From Chromatiales bacterium (lineage in GTDB: Bacteria; Pseudomonadota; Gammaproteobacteria; JACCYU01), in NCBI GenBank assembly GCA_031177845.1, contig JAPSGG010000073.1:1-6990 (forward strand): 6,990 nucleotides of DNA. Reading direction: 5' to 3'. Each line of letters begins with the position of its first letter. Positions within the stretch are counted from its first letter, which is position 1. Under the pieces are notes generated by a model. The model made no database searches, was not told the origin of the DNA, and saw only the letters and a program-made list of their open reading frames with translations. Made by a program: the position numbers and the translations under genes. Below, piece after piece: positions 6,851 through 6,990 of this stretch.

Positions 6851-6990
6851 ATGAACCGGTATGAACTTTCTCGCTATGATGGCGCCACCGACGGGCTGCC
6901 GGTTCTGATCGCATATAAAGGTCGGATTTACGACGTAACCGATCGCGAGCCGTGGGATCGCGATGATGACTGGCAACGGTATGCAGGCAA
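6851..6990 (+). CDS. cytochrome b5/MAPR-like heme-binding-domain protein, N-terminal part (cut by window end)
   Basis: The first 46 residues of a small protein with the b5-like fold signature: YELSRYDG (4-11), then PVLIAYKGRIYDVTD (17-31), then DWQRYAG (40-46) at the window edge. The K/NGxxYDVT strand is diagnostic of the b5/steroid-binding domain superfamily. The spacing from YDVT to the AG resembles the membrane-associated progesterone-receptor (MAPR) subtype. The visible part contains no histidine; the position where MAPR proteins have a ligand Tyr appears to be Trp (41). The ATG at 6851 puts the domain at residue 4, as in many stand-alone bacterial b5-like proteins, but has no Shine-Dalgarno. 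An in-frame ATG at 6794 has GGTGA (6784-6788) five bases upstream and would add 19 residues, so the start is uncertain; the frame is open back to 6680. Function is unknown. A transient heme or ligand-binding role is only family inference. Confidence 0.75.
   Translation, partial: MNRYELSRYDGATDGLPVLIAYKGRIYDVTDREPWDRDDDWQRYAG

Noticed and set aside
6685..6864. A minus-strand frame of about 58 codons with protein-like content (AKIAGIFFTGTDISDAEL)
   Set aside because: It has no ATG or GTG, and no TTG before its middle. It overlaps the start of the b5-like gene antisense, and the plus strand is also open there. It may be a gene relic, but nothing supports expression.
1..6990. CRISPR array, tRNA or rRNA genes, phage or toxin-antitoxin modules
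   Set aside because: No regularly spaced direct repeats, no tRNA cloverleaf with a T-loop GGTTCGA-type motif, no rRNA-like sequence, and no recognisable defence, phage or toxin proteins were seen.

Overview
The window reads as chromosomal DNA of a Gram-negative proteobacterium, most likely a gammaproteobacterium or a lineage near the gamma/beta border. The reasons are: glycyl-tRNA synthetase of the two-subunit (alpha2beta2) bacterial type; a heptose-bisphosphate phosphatase used for the LPS inner core; a PlsC-like acyltransferase of the 'HxSTWE' clade; moderately high G+C; and a GlyQ that mixes enterobacterial-like and betaproteobacterial-like signatures (for example [17 protein letters not shown]). 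The genus cannot be named from sequence reading alone.

Layout. Positions 1-763 carry one minus-strand gene for a conserved-looking helical protein of unknown function, with a good ribosome binding site and a possible promoter and operator upstream. Positions 764-2179 are about 1.4 kb with no confident gene. This stretch holds a possible 62-residue single-pass membrane protein, a possible decayed IS6-type transposase fragment, and several inverted repeats including one perfect 11-bp-arm palindrome. Positions 2180-6626 are a compact plus-strand block: glyQ (GTG start), glyS (overlapping glyQ by 8 bases), gmhB after a 134-base gap, and a plsC-like gene 4 bases after gmhB. At the right edge (from about 6851) begins a cytochrome b5/MAPR-like heme-binding-domain protein cut off by the window end.

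How the genes relate. GlyQ and GlyS together charge tRNA-Gly. GmhB acts in ADP-heptose synthesis for LPS, and the acyltransferase makes or remodels phosphatidic acid or a related acylated lipid. The glyQ-glyS-gmhB-plsC order is a familiar housekeeping neighbourhood in beta/gammaproteobacteria, combining translation with envelope biogenesis. I see no CRISPR array, intact mobile element, phage module, rRNA or tRNA gene, or toxin-antitoxin pair. No new multi-gene system is evident. The points most worth a second look are the histidine-free b5-like domain at the right edge, the hairpin over the gmhB stop/plsC start, and the eroded region upstream of glyQ.
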